A stretch of DNA of 64,000 bases from Pseudomonadota bacterium (GTDB lineage Bacteria; Pseudomonadota; Alphaproteobacteria; SHVZ01), in the NCBI GenBank assembly GCA_016195085.1, contig JACQAG010000039.1, forward strand, positions 1 to 64,000. Reading direction: 5' to 3'. Shown here in pieces: positions 43,193 to 53,204 of this stretch. The notes below the pieces were generated by a model that saw nothing but the letters and a program-made list of their open reading frames with translations, had not been told where the DNA came from and made no database searches. The position numbers and the translations under genes are program-made. Numbering within the stretch: position 1 is the first letter of the stretch; each line of letters starts with the position of its first letter.

Positions 43193-44780
43193 GTCCGCGC
43201 TTCCTTCGCCCGTGCGCCGTTTCCGCCGATACTGGCCGATGATCGTGCTCTTGGGCGCGGCGATTGGCCTTCAAGCATGTGGGAGCAGCAATCTACTAGG
43301 CAAGAGGCAAGAGGGCGATAGCTTCGCCGGCGGCGCCGTGGCCGACGAGCCCAGCGCCGCGCTGGCCGCCCGCGACATGCTGGCCGCCGGCGGCAGCGCC
43401 GCCGATGCGGCCGTCGCTGCTTCCTTCACCCTGGCCGTGAGCCTGCCCTCCTCGGCCGGGCTCGGCGGCGGCGGCAGCTGCCTCGTGTGGGAGAAGGCGA
43501 AGAAAGCGGCCCAGCTTCTCGACATGATCGAGCCCGCGGCCCCGCACGGCGACGTCGCGAGCCCGATGCTGGCCCGGCTCCTGTTCGCGCTCCATGCGCG
43601 CTATGGCCGCCAACCCTGGGCGCAAGCGGTCTCTCCGGCGGAGCAGCTGGCACGGTTTCCGCAGCCCATATCACGCGCCCAGGCGCGGGAACTTGCGGTG
43701 GCGCCGGCGGCGGTCTTGCGCGTGCTGGCCGAACAGCGCCTGTTCGTTCGAGCCGATGGCGGCGTGCTCGAGTAAGGCCAGCCTTCGGCGCAGGTTCAGC
43801 TCGCCGCCACGCTCGGGCAGATTCGCGCCCGCGGCGCCGGCGTGCTCTACACCGGCCCGGTCGCGCGCGAGCTGGCCCAAGCCTCGGCGGGCAAGATCTC
43901 GCTCGAGATGCTGAGCCAGACGCGCCCGCGCTGGCGCGAGCCGGCAAAGGTCGGCTTCGGCGACCGCACCGCCTATTTCACCATGGAACCGGAGCGGGCG
44001 GGGATGCTGGCGGCCCGCCTCCTCGCCCTGCTTGGCGACGGAAAGAGCTACGAAGAGACGCCCGAGGCCGAGCGCCCGCATCTTTTGGCCGAAGCGATGG
44101 CGCTGGCCGGGCGCGATCTCGCCCGCGACCAGATGAGCCGCGCCGGCGCGGTCCTCAGCGTTTATGGGCGCGACCAAGCCCGTTCGGCGATGGCCAGCTA
44201 CCGCGCCGATCGCCATGCGTCCGCCGACAGCGCCGGTGCTGAGGCCCCGATGCCCGCGCCACCCATCGGTTCCACCAGCCTGGTGGTCACCGATCGCGAC
44301 GGTCTCACGGTTGCATGCGCGCTCAGCATGAACGCGCCTTTCGGTACCGGACGCGCGCTTCCCGGCTTCGGCTTCCTCACCGCACCGGCCGAGCCCAAGG
44401 GCGAGGCCGCTGCCGCCGCCGTGATGGTGGGGACGCCCGACGGCGATCTCTTGCTGGCGGGGGCTTCCAGCGGCGGCAGTCCCGGCGCAGCCGCCTTGGA
44501 TCAGGTGGCGCTCGGCGTGCTGGCAGACCACTTGCCGGTCGATCGATCGATCGCCCGCCCCCGCCTCTGGCATTCGGGCGATGCCGACGTGCTGTACGAC
44601 GAAGCGCTGCCGGCTGCGATCGAGGAAGGGTTGCGGCGCCGCGGCCACCGGCTGCTTGCGGCACCTGCCCTGGGCCGCGTGAACGCGCTCGCCTGTCCCA
44701 TCGGCATGGCGCGCGCCATGGAGCGCTGTCGCCTGGAAGCCGACCCGCGCAGCAACGGCATTTGGGTCGGCGGAGGCTGA
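43176..44780 (+). pseudogene. Gamma-glutamyltransferase-like gene split by an in-frame stop
   Basis: Two halves in the same reading frame are separated by a single TAA at 43773-43775. The first codes for about 199 residues with a lipoprotein-like signal (MIVLLGAAIGLQAC, start ATG 43239 or 43176) and ARDMLAAGGSAADAAVAASFTL and GLGGGGS, the N-terminal hallmarks of gamma-glutamyltransferase. The second continues to the family C-terminus (STSLVVTDRDGLTVACALSMN, FGTG). Changing one base (TAA to GAA) would restore one frame of about 534 residues. The catalytic T-(S/T)-H segment reads T-S-L, so the product was already divergent. Readthrough or a sequencing error could explain the stop; otherwise the gene is dead. 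Confidence 0.75.
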
Positions 44781-44783
44781 TCC

Positions 44784-45929
44784 TTGCTCAAGATCGCCCG
44801 CCGCGGCCTGGTGCCCCCGTTCATCGTGATGGATATCCTGCGGCGGGCCAACGAACGCGCGGCGGCGGGGGGCGACGTGCTGCATCTCGAAGTGGGGCAG
44901 CCCTCGACCGGGGCGCCGGCAGCGGTGCTGGCGGCGGCCCATGAGGCGCTCGACGGCGAGACCCTCGGCTATACCGAGGCCCTCGGCCTGCCGGCGCTGC
45001 GGGAGACGATCGCCCGGCATTACCGCGACTATTACGCAATCTCCGTGCCGCCCGGCCGCATTGCGGTGACCACCGGCTCGTCCGCCGGCTTCATCCTGGC
45101 ATTCCTCGCCGCCTTCGAACCCGGCGACCGGGTGGCGCTGGCGGCACCGGGATATCCCGCCTACCGGAACATCCTGGCCGCACTCGGCATCGAGCCGGTC
45201 GAGCTCGCGGTCGGCGCCGAAAGCCGCTTCCAGCCGACCGTCGCCGATCTCGAAGCTGCGGGCCCGCTCGCCGGCCTCATCGTCGCCAGCCCGGCCAACC
45301 CGACGGGCACGGTCTTGAGCAGAGAGGCCCTCGGCCTCATCGCACAGCATTGCCGGGCCAACGGTATCCGCCTCATCTCGGATGAGATCTATCACGGCAT
45401 CGGCTACGGCCCGGCGATCACCAGCGCGCTCGTCCTCACCCATGAGGCGGTGGTGATCAACAGCTTCTCGAAATACTTCTCGATGACGGGTTGGCGGATC
45501 GGCTGGATGGTGATGCCGGAGGAGCTGGTGCGCCCGGTCGAGTGCTTGGCGCAGAACCTGTTCATCTCGCCGCCGAGCTTGGCGCAACTGGCGGCGGTCG
45601 CCGCGTTCGGCTGCCGCGCCGAGCTCGATCGGAACGTCGCCCGCTATGCCGAGAACCGCGCCATTCTGCTGCAAGGTTTGCCCGAGGCCGGTCTCGACAG
45701 CCTGGCCCCGGCCGACGGCGCCTTCTACGTCTATGCCGACGTCGGCCGCTTCACCAACGACAGCGAGGCGTTTTGTCGGCGCCTCTTGGCCGAGACCGGT
45801 GTGGCGATCACGCCCGGCGTCGACTTCGACCGCGAGCGCGGCCACCGCTGGGTCAGGTTGTCCTTCGCCGGCAGCACCGAAACGGTCGCCAGGGCCGTCG
45901 ACCGCATCGGTCCGTTCCTCCGGCGCTAG
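44784..45929 (+). CDS. PLP-dependent aminotransferase, class I/II
   Basis: 381 residues, fold-type I aminotransferase of the aspartate aminotransferase superfamily. Marks: YTEALGLPALRETIARHY (67-84), SPANPTGTVLS (substrate-side Asn), SDEIYHGIGY (PLP-binding Asp/Tyr), and NSFSKYFSMTGWRIGWMV with the PLP lysine. C-terminal RLSFAGS carries the carboxylate-binding Arg. TTG 44784 is taken as the start, with GGAGG seven bases upstream; the nearest in-frame ATG would cut conserved residues. The amino donor is not determinable. The gene follows the broken transferase by 3 bases. Its stop overlaps that of the convergent rne gene in the shared sequence CTAG. Confidence 0.9.
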   Translation: MLKIARRGLVPPFIVMDILRRANERAAAGGDVLHLEVGQPSTGAPAAVLAAAHEALDGETLGYTEALGLPALRETIARHYRDYYAISVPPGRIAVTTGSSAGFILAFLAAFEPGDRVALAAPGYPAYRNILAALGIEPVELAVGAESRFQPTVADLEAAGPLAGLIVASPANPTGTVLSREALGLIAQHCRANGIRLISDEIYHGIGYGPAITSALVLTHEAVVINSFSKYFSMTGWRIGWMVMPEELVRPVECLAQNLFISPPSLAQLAAVAAFGCRAELDRNVARYAENRAILLQGLPEAGLDSLAPADGAFYVYADVGRFTNDSEAFCRRLLAETGVAITPGVDFDRERGHRWVRLSFAGSTETVARAVDRIGPFLRR

Positions 45930-48745
45930 CGAATCATGCGGTTCCACCAGCCCCGCTTCGGCTTGTCGTCGTCGGGCGCTTCGCCACCGACGACGACGAC
46001 CGGCGGATTGGGATCGACCGGCGCCGGCTCGGGCTCGCTCGGAGCGCCATTGCCGCGCGCCTGCGGGACCGGCTCCGGCGGCGGCACCGGCGTCAGCTCG
46101 CGGAGGGGAGCTGGCTCCGGCGGCGGTGCTGGCTCGGCCAGCTCCGGCCGATGCGCGGCGTCATGCTCCCCCCGCTCGCGATGCTCGTCGCCGTCGGGGG
46201 CGGCGATCGGCCGCGCCTCGACCGGTCCGTCGGCCTCGCGTTCCTCCAGCCGCTCGAAGATATCGGCGACATCGGTCTTGAGATCCGAGGGCGCCAATTG
46301 CGGGAAGGGTGCGGGGTAAGCGGGGGCGCTCGGCTCCACCGGCGGCGGCGGAACGCCCGCGTTCGACTCGGGTTGATCACTGCGCCGTCCACGACGCCGA
46401 CCACCGCGGCGACCGCGGCGACGCCGGCGGCGCTCGGCTTCGCCCTCGCCTGCGCCGCCATCTGCGGCCGGCTCGGCGCCGGCATCGCGCGGTGCTTCGC
46501 CGGCTGCCCGGGGTGCCGCGGGTTCGCTTGCACCCTCGGCCGCGATCGGCGCCTCATCGCCGCGGCGACCGCGACGCCGACGCCGACGCCGACGACCGCG
46601 CTCCTCACCCTGTTCGCCGCGCGGGCTTTGTTCGCCCCGAGGGCCCGGTTCGCCGCGTGGGCTTTGCTCGCTGCGCCGGCCGCGCTCGCGTCGAGCGCCG
46701 CGCTCGCCCGGCTCGGCCGGCGCCGGCTCGGGATGGCGCTCCTCGCTATCTTCCGACTCCACGTCGGCGTCGACCGCCTCCTCGGCGGGCTCGTCCATCG
46801 GCGGCGGCACCACGGCGGCGACCGGCATCCCCACGTCTTCGGCACCGCGCAGCTTGGTGCGATCGATCCGGTGCGCCGGCGGGATCAGCGTGTCGTCCTG
46901 GTCGAGCAGCACGTGGAAGGCGTAGCGCTGCTCGATCTCGGCGACGTCCGCGCGCTTGTGGTTGAGGATGTAGAGCGCAACCCCGGCCGGTACATAGACC
47001 TTGATCTCGCTCGCCTTGCGGCGCACCCCCTCCTCCTCGATCGCGCGCAGCACATGCAGCGCCGTCGACTCGGTCGAGCGGATGTGGCCGGTACCCCCGC
47101 AATGGGGGCAGAGAAGCGTGCTGGCCTCGACCAGGCTCGGCCGCAAGCGCTGGCGCGACAGCTCCAACAGGCCGAACGGGCTGATGCGGCCGAGCTGGAT
47201 GCGGGCGCGGTCATGCCGCATCGCCTCCTTCAGCCGCCGCTCGACCTGGGCGTTGTGCCGGCTTTCCTCCATGTCGATGAAATCGATGACGACGAGGCCG
47301 GCCATGTCGCGCAGCCGGAGCTGGCGCGCGATCTCGTCAGCGGCTTCGGCATTGGTCTTGAGCGCCGTCTCCTCGATGTGCCGCTCGCGCGTGGCGCGCC
47401 CGGAGTTGACGTCGATGGCGACCAAGGCCTCGGTCTGGTTGAGCACGATCGAGCCGCCGGACTTGAGCGGGACCATCGGGCTGTGGATGGCATCGAGCTG
47501 GCTTTCCACCTGGAAGCGCTGGAACAGGTGAACCGCCGGGTCCTTGTAGCGCTGCACGCGCTTGGCATGGCTCGGCATCAGCATCTTCATGAAGTCTTTG
47601 GCGGCTTTGTAGCCGTCCTCGCCCTCGACCAGCACCTCGTCGATGTCGCGGGCATAGAGGTCGCGGATTGCGCGCTTGATCAGGTTGGCTTCTTCATGGA
47701 TGAGGCAGGGGGCGGTGGATTTCAGCGTCTGCTCGCGGATCGTGTCCCAGAGCCGGACGAGATAGTCGCAGTCGCGCTTGATCTCGACCTTGGTGCGCTC
47801 GGAGCCGGCGGTCCTGACGATGAGACCCATGCCGTCGGGAAGATCCAGATCCTCGATCAGCGACTTCAGCCGCTTGCGGTCGGGGGCGCTGGTGATCTTG
47901 CGGCTGACGCCGCCGCCTCTGGCCGTGTTCGGCATCAGCACGCAATAGCGCCCGGCCAGCGAAAGATACGTGGTGAGCGCGGCTCCCTTGGTGCCCCGCT
48001 CCTCCTTGACCACCTGCACCAGCAGGATCTGCCGGCGCTTGATCACTTCCTGGATCTTGTATTGGCGGAGGATCCGATGGCGCTTGCGCGCCAGGTCGTC
48101 GATCTCCTCTCCGCCCAAGGTCTCCACCGCCTCAGCCTGGGCCGCCTCCGGCTTCTCGGCCCGCTCGCTGGGCTCGGCTGCTTCGCCCGTCTCGGCCGCA
48201 CCGTGGGTCGTGCCTTCGGCCGCCGCCTCCTGGGGACCCTCGAGCAGCACCGGCGCCGCCGTGGCCAGAGATTCCTCAACCAAGGCCGGGGCAGCGCCGC
48301 CCGCCTCGGAGACCGGCTCGCTCAGGCTCTCCGTGGAAACAGCCGCGGGGAGCGCCGGGGTGGCGTTCTCGTCGGGCTGCGCGGCGGACCCGTTCTCGCC
48401 TTCGGCGCCGTTGTCCCCGCGCTCGCCAATTGCGCCCTCTTGGCCCTCCTCGCGCTCGAGCGCGGCGTGCTGGGCCAAGAGCCGTTCGCGGTCGGCGATC
48501 GGGATCTGATAATAGTCGGGATGGATCTCGCTGAAGGCGAGAAAGCCGTGGCGGTTGCCGCCGTAGTCGACGAACGCGGCCTGCAGGGACGGCTCGACCC
48601 TGGTGACCTTCGCTAGGTAGATATTGCCTTTGAGCTGCTGCTTGGTCGAACTCTCAAAGTCGAAGTCTTCCAAGCGGTTGCCGGACACGACCACCACCCG
48701 GGTCTCCTCCCGGTGGGTCGCGTCGATAAGCATGCGTCTTGCCAT
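45926..48745 (-). CDS. rne: Ribonuclease E
   Basis: 939 residues. This is the endonuclease of RNA decay and rRNA/tRNA processing. The catalytic half has the S1 domain near the start (GNIYLAKVTRVEPSLQAAFVDYG, 40-62). A long acidic/Ala-rich insertion follows (about 85-205), then the RNase H-like and DNase I-like parts (IVIDFIDMEE; VAIDVNSGR) and the zinc-link C-P-H-C in LLCPHCGGTGHIRS. The C-terminal third (from about 640) is disordered, with runs of arginine (about 715-730 and 768-788), SPRGE/EPG repeats (688-712) and Pro-Glu-rich stretches, as expected for the RNA-binding and degradosome scaffold. A long leader of about 330 bases precedes it. It is convergent with the aminotransferase. Confidence 0.96.
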   Translation of the reverse strand: MARRMLIDATHREETRVVVVSGNRLEDFDFESSTKQQLKGNIYLAKVTRVEPSLQAAFVDYGGNRHGFLAFSEIHPDYYQIPIADRERLLAQHAALEREEGQEGAIGERGDNGAEGENGSAAQPDENATPALPAAVSTESLSEPVSEAGGAAPALVEESLATAAPVLLEGPQEAAAEGTTHGAAETGEAAEPSERAEKPEAAQAEAVETLGGEEIDDLARKRHRILRQYKIQEVIKRRQILLVQVVKEERGTKGAALTTYLSLAGRYCVLMPNTARGGGVSRKITSAPDRKRLKSLIEDLDLPDGMGLIVRTAGSERTKVEIKRDCDYLVRLWDTIREQTLKSTAPCLIHEEANLIKRAIRDLYARDIDEVLVEGEDGYKAAKDFMKMLMPSHAKRVQRYKDPAVHLFQRFQVESQLDAIHSPMVPLKSGGSIVLNQTEALVAIDVNSGRATRERHIEETALKTNAEAADEIARQLRLRDMAGLVVIDFIDMEESRHNAQVERRLKEAMRHDRARIQLGRISPFGLLELSRQRLRPSLVEASTLLCPHCGGTGHIRSTESTALHVLRAIEEEGVRRKASEIKVYVPAGVALYILNHKRADVAEIEQRYAFHVLLDQDDTLIPPAHRIDRTKLRGAEDVGMPVAAVVPPPMDEPAEEAVDADVESEDSEERHPEPAPAEPGERGARRERGRRSEQSPRGEPGPRGEQSPRGEQGEERGRRRRRRRRGRRGDEAPIAAEGASEPAAPRAAGEAPRDAGAEPAADGGAGEGEAERRRRRRGRRGGRRRGRRSDQPESNAGVPPPPVEPSAPAYPAPFPQLAPSDLKTDVADIFERLEEREADGPVEARPIAAPDGDEHRERGEHDAAHRPELAEPAPPPEPAPLRELTPVPPPEPVPQARGNGAPSEPEPAPVDPNPPVVVVGGEAPDDDKPKRGWWNRMIR

Positions 48746-49286
48746 GAATTAAATACTCCGCTGCGCCTCCCACCGGCTCCGCTGAGACCGTGCGGCGGGA
48801 GAGGCGGCTTCTGTCTTGGTGGAAGCCGGGCCAGGGTCGGAGTCCCCTCGTCGGACGGCGCCTCTGCGGCCAGCCAGGACGGGACATGACAACTCTGGGC
48901 GCGCCGCAGCGCGCGGCCGCGGCAGGCTTCGGGTTTCGATGGGAGGAAGGTCTCGCGCTGTTTCAAGCGTCGTCACGCGGCCTCATAAGGAGGCCTTCAC
49001 CATGGGTTGGATCGACCGACCCACGGCGCCGGCACCAGCGGCGCTGGCGTGGGCGGCCCGAGGGCTCCAAGTCGATAGGCCTAACATAATGACCGGCTGG
49101 GGATTTCACAATGCTCTTCAGGCCTCGGCAAAAAGCCAGGCGGCGCCAGCACTTGCGGCTTGCCTGCGGCCCGGCGAGGGATCGCGCCGACACTCGTTGG
49201 AGGAATTCGCCCCAGGCGCAAGCCATTTGGCGTGACCGGCTGGGTGCAGTATATCTAGTGGGTTCTCATGTATTGGACCCAATAGC
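48746..49286. other. Long gap between rne and the amidase gene: rne leader and divergent promoters
   Basis: 541 bases without a supported gene. About 330 bases next to rne probably form its 5' leader, a common place of RNase E self-control. It is GC-rich and full of short dyads around 48890-48930. Nothing recognisable as a small RNA or coding gene was seen. The 60 bases before 49287 are more AT-rich and should hold the amidase promoter. Confidence 0.55.
49083..49111 (-). promoter_or_regulatory. Putative rne promoter
   Basis: On the minus strand: -35 TTGTGA (49106-49111), 17 bases, -10 TATGTT (49083-49088). It matches four of six bases in each hexamer and has ideal spacing. Transcription from it would leave a leader of about 330 bases before the rne start codon. 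Confidence 0.45.
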
Positions 49287-50507
49287 TTGATCGACTTCGG
49301 CTGGGCGGCGCGGCTTCGGCCATGGGCCTTGTTTGTCCTCGCTTTGGCTTTGAGCTGGCCCGGTGCTGCGGCCGAGACGATGGTCACCGCGGTCCGCGTG
49401 GCCAGCCAAGGCGACCGGCTGCGCTTCCAGCTCGACCTCAGCCAACGGCCGGAGTTCCGCGTCTTCCTCTTGGCCGACCCTTACCGGGTGGTCATCGACC
49501 TGACGCAAGCCGCCTGGCGCCTGGGGGAGCCGCCGCCCAGCTTCGCCGATGGGCCGATCGCGGGTTTCCGCTTCGGCCAGTTCCAGCCCGGCACCAGCCG
49601 CATCGTGCTGGACGCCCGCCAACCGCTGGTGGTGCAGCAGGCGCTCGTGCAAGAACCCCAGGCGCCCCTCGGCTGGCGGCTGCTGGTCGAGCTGCAGCCG
49701 ACCACGCGGGAGGCCTTCCTGCAGGCCATGCGTCAGCCCGTCGGCGCGCCGCCGGCGAGCCAGGCAGCATCCCGGCCGCCCGCGGCCCCGTCCCAGCCGA
49801 AGCGGAGCGAGGCCAAGCGGGTGGTGGCGCTCGACCCCGGCCATGGCGGCGTCGATCCCGGCACCATCGGCGCCACCGGCACCTTGGAGAAGAACCTGAC
49901 CCTCGAGGTCGCCCGCGAGATCAAGCGGACGCTGGAAGCGACCCAGCGCTACCGCGTCGTGCTCACCAGGGAAGACGACAGTTTCATCCGTCTGCGCGAG
50001 CGCATCCAGGTGGCGCGCGCCGCCGGGGCCGAGCTGTTCGTCTCGCTCCATGCCGATGCCCTGGGGGACGCCAAATTCCACGGCGCCACCGTCTACACGC
50101 TCTCCGACAAAGCCTCCGATGCGGAAGCCGAAGCCCTTGCCCAACGCGAGAACAAAGCCGACCTCATCGCCGGCATCGACCTGACGGACGAGGCGCCCGA
50201 GGTGACCGGCATCCTCATCGACCTGGCCCAGCGCGAGACCATGAACCTATCGGCGCGGCTCGCCGGCTATCTGGTCGAGGAAATGGCGCATGAAACGCAA
50301 TTTTTGCGCAAGAGCCACCGATTCGCCGGCTTCGCCGTGCTGAAGGCGCCCGACGTGCCCTCGGCCCTGATCGAGCTCGGCTATCTGTCGAACCGCCAGG
50401 ATGAGGCGCTGCTGACCCAGCCCGCCTACCGCAAGCGGCTGGCCGGCGTGCTGCTGAAGGCGATCGACCGCTTTTTCCAGGGGCGTACCGGAGCGAAGCG
50501 ACCTTGA
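49287..50507 (+). CDS. amiC: N-acetylmuramoyl-L-alanine amidase, AmiC-type (AMIN + Amidase_3)
   Basis: 406 residues. A signal peptide (core WALFVLALALSWPGAAAE) is followed by an AMIN domain (about 35-145, targeting to the division site), a Pro/Ala linker, and a zinc amidase domain from about 170. The zinc ligands are His in ALDPGHGGVDPGT, Glu in TLEKNLTLE and His in FVSLHADAL; the catalytic Glu is in SALIELGYLSN. It cleaves the amide bond between muramic acid and the stem peptide, separating daughter cells. The start TTG 49287 is the only start codon shortly before the signal. PBP1A follows 161 bases later on the same strand. Confidence 0.93.
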   Translation: MIDFGWAARLRPWALFVLALALSWPGAAAETMVTAVRVASQGDRLRFQLDLSQRPEFRVFLLADPYRVVIDLTQAAWRLGEPPPSFADGPIAGFRFGQFQPGTSRIVLDARQPLVVQQALVQEPQAPLGWRLLVELQPTTREAFLQAMRQPVGAPPASQAASRPPAAPSQPKRSEAKRVVALDPGHGGVDPGTIGATGTLEKNLTLEVAREIKRTLEATQRYRVVLTREDDSFIRLRERIQVARAAGAELFVSLHADALGDAKFHGATVYTLSDKASDAEAEALAQRENKADLIAGIDLTDEAPEVTGILIDLAQRETMNLSARLAGYLVEEMAHETQFLRKSHRFAGFAVLKAPDVPSALIELGYLSNRQDEALLTQPAYRKRLAGVLLKAIDRFFQGRTGAKRP

Positions 50508-50668
50508 TCAGACCGAGCGAAGCGGCTGTGATCAGGCCCTGCCAAGCGCTCCCGAGGCCGGGCTAAATTTCGCCACCGTTGTCGGATAGCCACGCCGGAT
50601 CAATTTTAGGCTTGTCACACGCGCCCAGGCGGGCGCGGCAGCCGACAAAATGCTAGGGTAGCGGCTTC

Positions 50669-53104
50669 ATGTTCCGAGCACTCGCCTTCATCTTCGCCAC
50701 CCTCACGGTGCTGGCGGTCGCCGCCGCTGGCGGCGGCGTGTACGTGCTGTGGCATTACGGCCGCGGGCTGCCCGACTACACGCAGCTCGCCGACTATCAG
50801 CCGCCGATGGTCACTCGCGTGCATGCCGGCGACGGCCGGCTCTTGGCCGAGTATTCGACCGAGCGTCGCATCTTCGTGCCGATCGAGGCGATGCCCAAGG
50901 GCGTGATCAAGGCGTTCCTTGCCGCCGAGGACAAGAACTTCTACAGCCATCCCGGCATCGACGTCTTCAGCATGGCGCGTGCCGCCTTACAGAACCTGGC
51001 CAAGATCGGGCAGAACCGGCGCCCGATCGGCGCCTCCACCATCACCCAGCAGGTGGCGAGGAACTTCCTCCTCACCAACGAGGTCTCCTTCGACCGCAAG
51101 ATCAAGGAAGCGATCCTCGCCTTCCGTATCGAGCGCGCCTACACCAAGGACCGCATCCTCGAGCTCTATCTGAACGAGATCTATCTCGGCGCCGGCTCCT
51201 ACGGCGTCGCCGCCGCGGCGCTCAACTACTACAACAAGTCGTTGAACGAGCTGAGCGTGGCCGAGGCGGCCTATCTGGCGGCCCTGCCCAAGGCCCCCAA
51301 CAACTACAACCCGCAGCGCAACCCCAGCGGCGCCAAGGCCAGGCGCGACTGGGTGCTGGACCGCATGCTGGAGGAAGGCTTCATCCGCCCGGAGGAGTAT
51401 GAGGCGGCGCGCACCGCCCCCATCGTCATCAGGCGGCGGGACGAGACCGAGTTCGTGCGTGCCGATTATTTCGCCGAGGAGGTCCGCCGCGAGCTCATGC
51501 AGCGCTATGGCGAGCGGGGCCTCTATGCCGGCGGATTGTCGGTCAGAACCACGGTCGATCCCCGGTTGCAGGCGATCGCCGACAAGGCGCTCAAGGACGG
51601 CCTCATCGCCTATGACCGGCGCCATGGCTGGCGCGGGCCGCTCGGCGAGATCGCCGCCGGCCCCGGCTGGGCGGAGCGGCTGGCGGAGATTGCGCCGCCT
51701 GCGGGCATCGGCAGCTGGCAATTGGCGGTGGTGCTGACGATCGATCCGGGCGAAGCCGGCATCGGCCTCGCCTCGGGCGAGCGCGGGCGGATTCCCCTGG
51801 ACGAGCTCCGCTGGGCGCGAGAGACCCGCGACGGCCAGACCCGCGGGCCGGCGATCGAGCGGGCGAGCAACGTGCTCGAAGCCGGCGACGTCATCATGGT
51901 CGAGCCGGTCGCCGCCGACGACAAGGGCAAGCCCTACCCGGCAGCGACCTTCGGACTCCGGCAGATCCCCGACGTCGGCGGCGGTCTCGTCGCCATGGAT
52001 CCGCACACCGGGCGCGTGCTCGCCATGTCCGGCGGCTACAGCTACGAGATGAGCCAATACAACCGCGCGACCCAGGCGCAGCGGCAGCCCGGCTCGTCCT
52101 TCAAGCCCTTCGTCTATCTGGCGGCACTCGAGGCCGGCTACACGCCGTCCACGATCATCCTCGACGCGCCGGTCAGCTTCGATCCCGGCGCGGGCCAGCC
52201 GATGTGGCAGCCACGGAACTATGGCAACCAGTCGCTTGGGCCGAGCACGCTTCGCGTCGGGCTCGAGAAGAGCAAGAACCAAATGACGGTTCGCGTGGCG
52301 CTCGATATCGGCATGGATCGCATTGCCGAAGCAGCCGAGGCCCTCGGCATTACCTCCTATCTGCCGCGTTACTATTCGATGGCTCTTGGTGCCGCCGACA
52401 CGACACTGCTCAAGATGACGACGGGTTATGCCATACTGGTGAATAGCGGCAAGCGCATCACGCCGACGCTCATCGACCGCGTCCAGGACCGCAACGGCAA
52501 GACCATCTTCCGCCACGACGGGCGCACCTGCGAAGACTGCCGGGACGTCGCCTGGCAGAACCAGCCGCCGCCGCGCCTGCCCGACGCGCGTGCGCAGATC
52601 GTCGACCCGGCCACCGCCTATCAGATGGTGTCGATGATGCAGGGCGTGATCGAGCGCGGCACTGGGATCCGCATCCGCGATCTCCGGCGGCCGCTGGCAG
52701 GCAAGACCGGCACCAGCAATGATGCAAAAGATACCTGGTTCCTCGGCTTTTCGCCCGATCTCGCGGTCGGCGTCTTTGTCGGTTTCGACCAGCCGCGGAC
52801 GTTGGGCGAGAATGAGCAAGGTTCATCGGTCGCGGTGCCGATCTGGAAGGATTTCATCGCCGAGGCGCTCAAGGGCCAGCCGGTGATCCCGTTCCGCATC
52901 CCGCCTGGCATCCGGCTGGTGCGGGTCAACGCGCATGATGGGAAGCTCCCGGTCCCCGGCGACAAGGACGTGATCCTGGAGGCCTTCAAGCCCGGCACCG
53001 AGCCCGGCGCGCATCCGGCGATGAGCGAGCTCGAAGAAGAGCCGCCCATCACCGCGATCCCGGCCAGGGCCAGCCCGCCCGTCAACGGCGGCGGGATTTA
53101 CTAG
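50669..53104 (+). CDS. mrcA: Penicillin-binding protein 1A
   Basis: 811 residues, a bifunctional class A enzyme. It has a short cytoplasmic tail and one membrane helix (about 5-27), then the GT51 glycosyltransferase domain with EDKNFYSHPGID (about 89-100) and STITQQVARNFLL. An OB-like insert follows, then the transpeptidase domain: S476-S-F-K479 with the acyl-serine, S535-K-N537, and K679-T-G681 in AGKTGTSNDAKDTWF. It makes and cross-links glycan strands. It is next to the amidase on the same strand, but 161 bases separate them, so a promoter of its own is likely. Symbol follows Escherichia coli usage. Confidence 0.96.
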   Translation: MFRALAFIFATLTVLAVAAAGGGVYVLWHYGRGLPDYTQLADYQPPMVTRVHAGDGRLLAEYSTERRIFVPIEAMPKGVIKAFLAAEDKNFYSHPGIDVFSMARAALQNLAKIGQNRRPIGASTITQQVARNFLLTNEVSFDRKIKEAILAFRIERAYTKDRILELYLNEIYLGAGSYGVAAAALNYYNKSLNELSVAEAAYLAALPKAPNNYNPQRNPSGAKARRDWVLDRMLEEGFIRPEEYEAARTAPIVIRRRDETEFVRADYFAEEVRRELMQRYGERGLYAGGLSVRTTVDPRLQAIADKALKDGLIAYDRRHGWRGPLGEIAAGPGWAERLAEIAPPAGIGSWQLAVVLTIDPGEAGIGLASGERGRIPLDELRWARETRDGQTRGPAIERASNVLEAGDVIMVEPVAADDKGKPYPAATFGLRQIPDVGGGLVAMDPHTGRVLAMSGGYSYEMSQYNRATQAQRQPGSSFKPFVYLAALEAGYTPSTIILDAPVSFDPGAGQPMWQPRNYGNQSLGPSTLRVGLEKSKNQMTVRVALDIGMDRIAEAAEALGITSYLPRYYSMALGAADTTLLKMTTGYAILVNSGKRITPTLIDRVQDRNGKTIFRHDGRTCEDCRDVAWQNQPPPRLPDARAQIVDPATAYQMVSMMQGVIERGTGIRIRDLRRPLAGKTGTSNDAKDTWFLGFSPDLAVGVFVGFDQPRTLGENEQGSSVAVPIWKDFIAEALKGQPVIPFRIPPGIRLVRVNAHDGKLPVPGDKDVILEAFKPGTEPGAHPAMSELEEEPPITAIPARASPPVNGGGIY

Positions 53105-53204
53105 TCGCTGCACCAGCCAGCAGACAGAAGAGTCACCGCTGTTGGCCGCACCGGAACGGGGGCGCTAAGATCCGCGCCGCCCTAGGCTTCGCATGGGAGA
53201 AAGC

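Noticed and set aside
48816-49235. Plus-strand frame of 139 codons between rne and amiC
   Set aside because: No domain, lies over the probable rne leader, and has composition typical of antisense reading.
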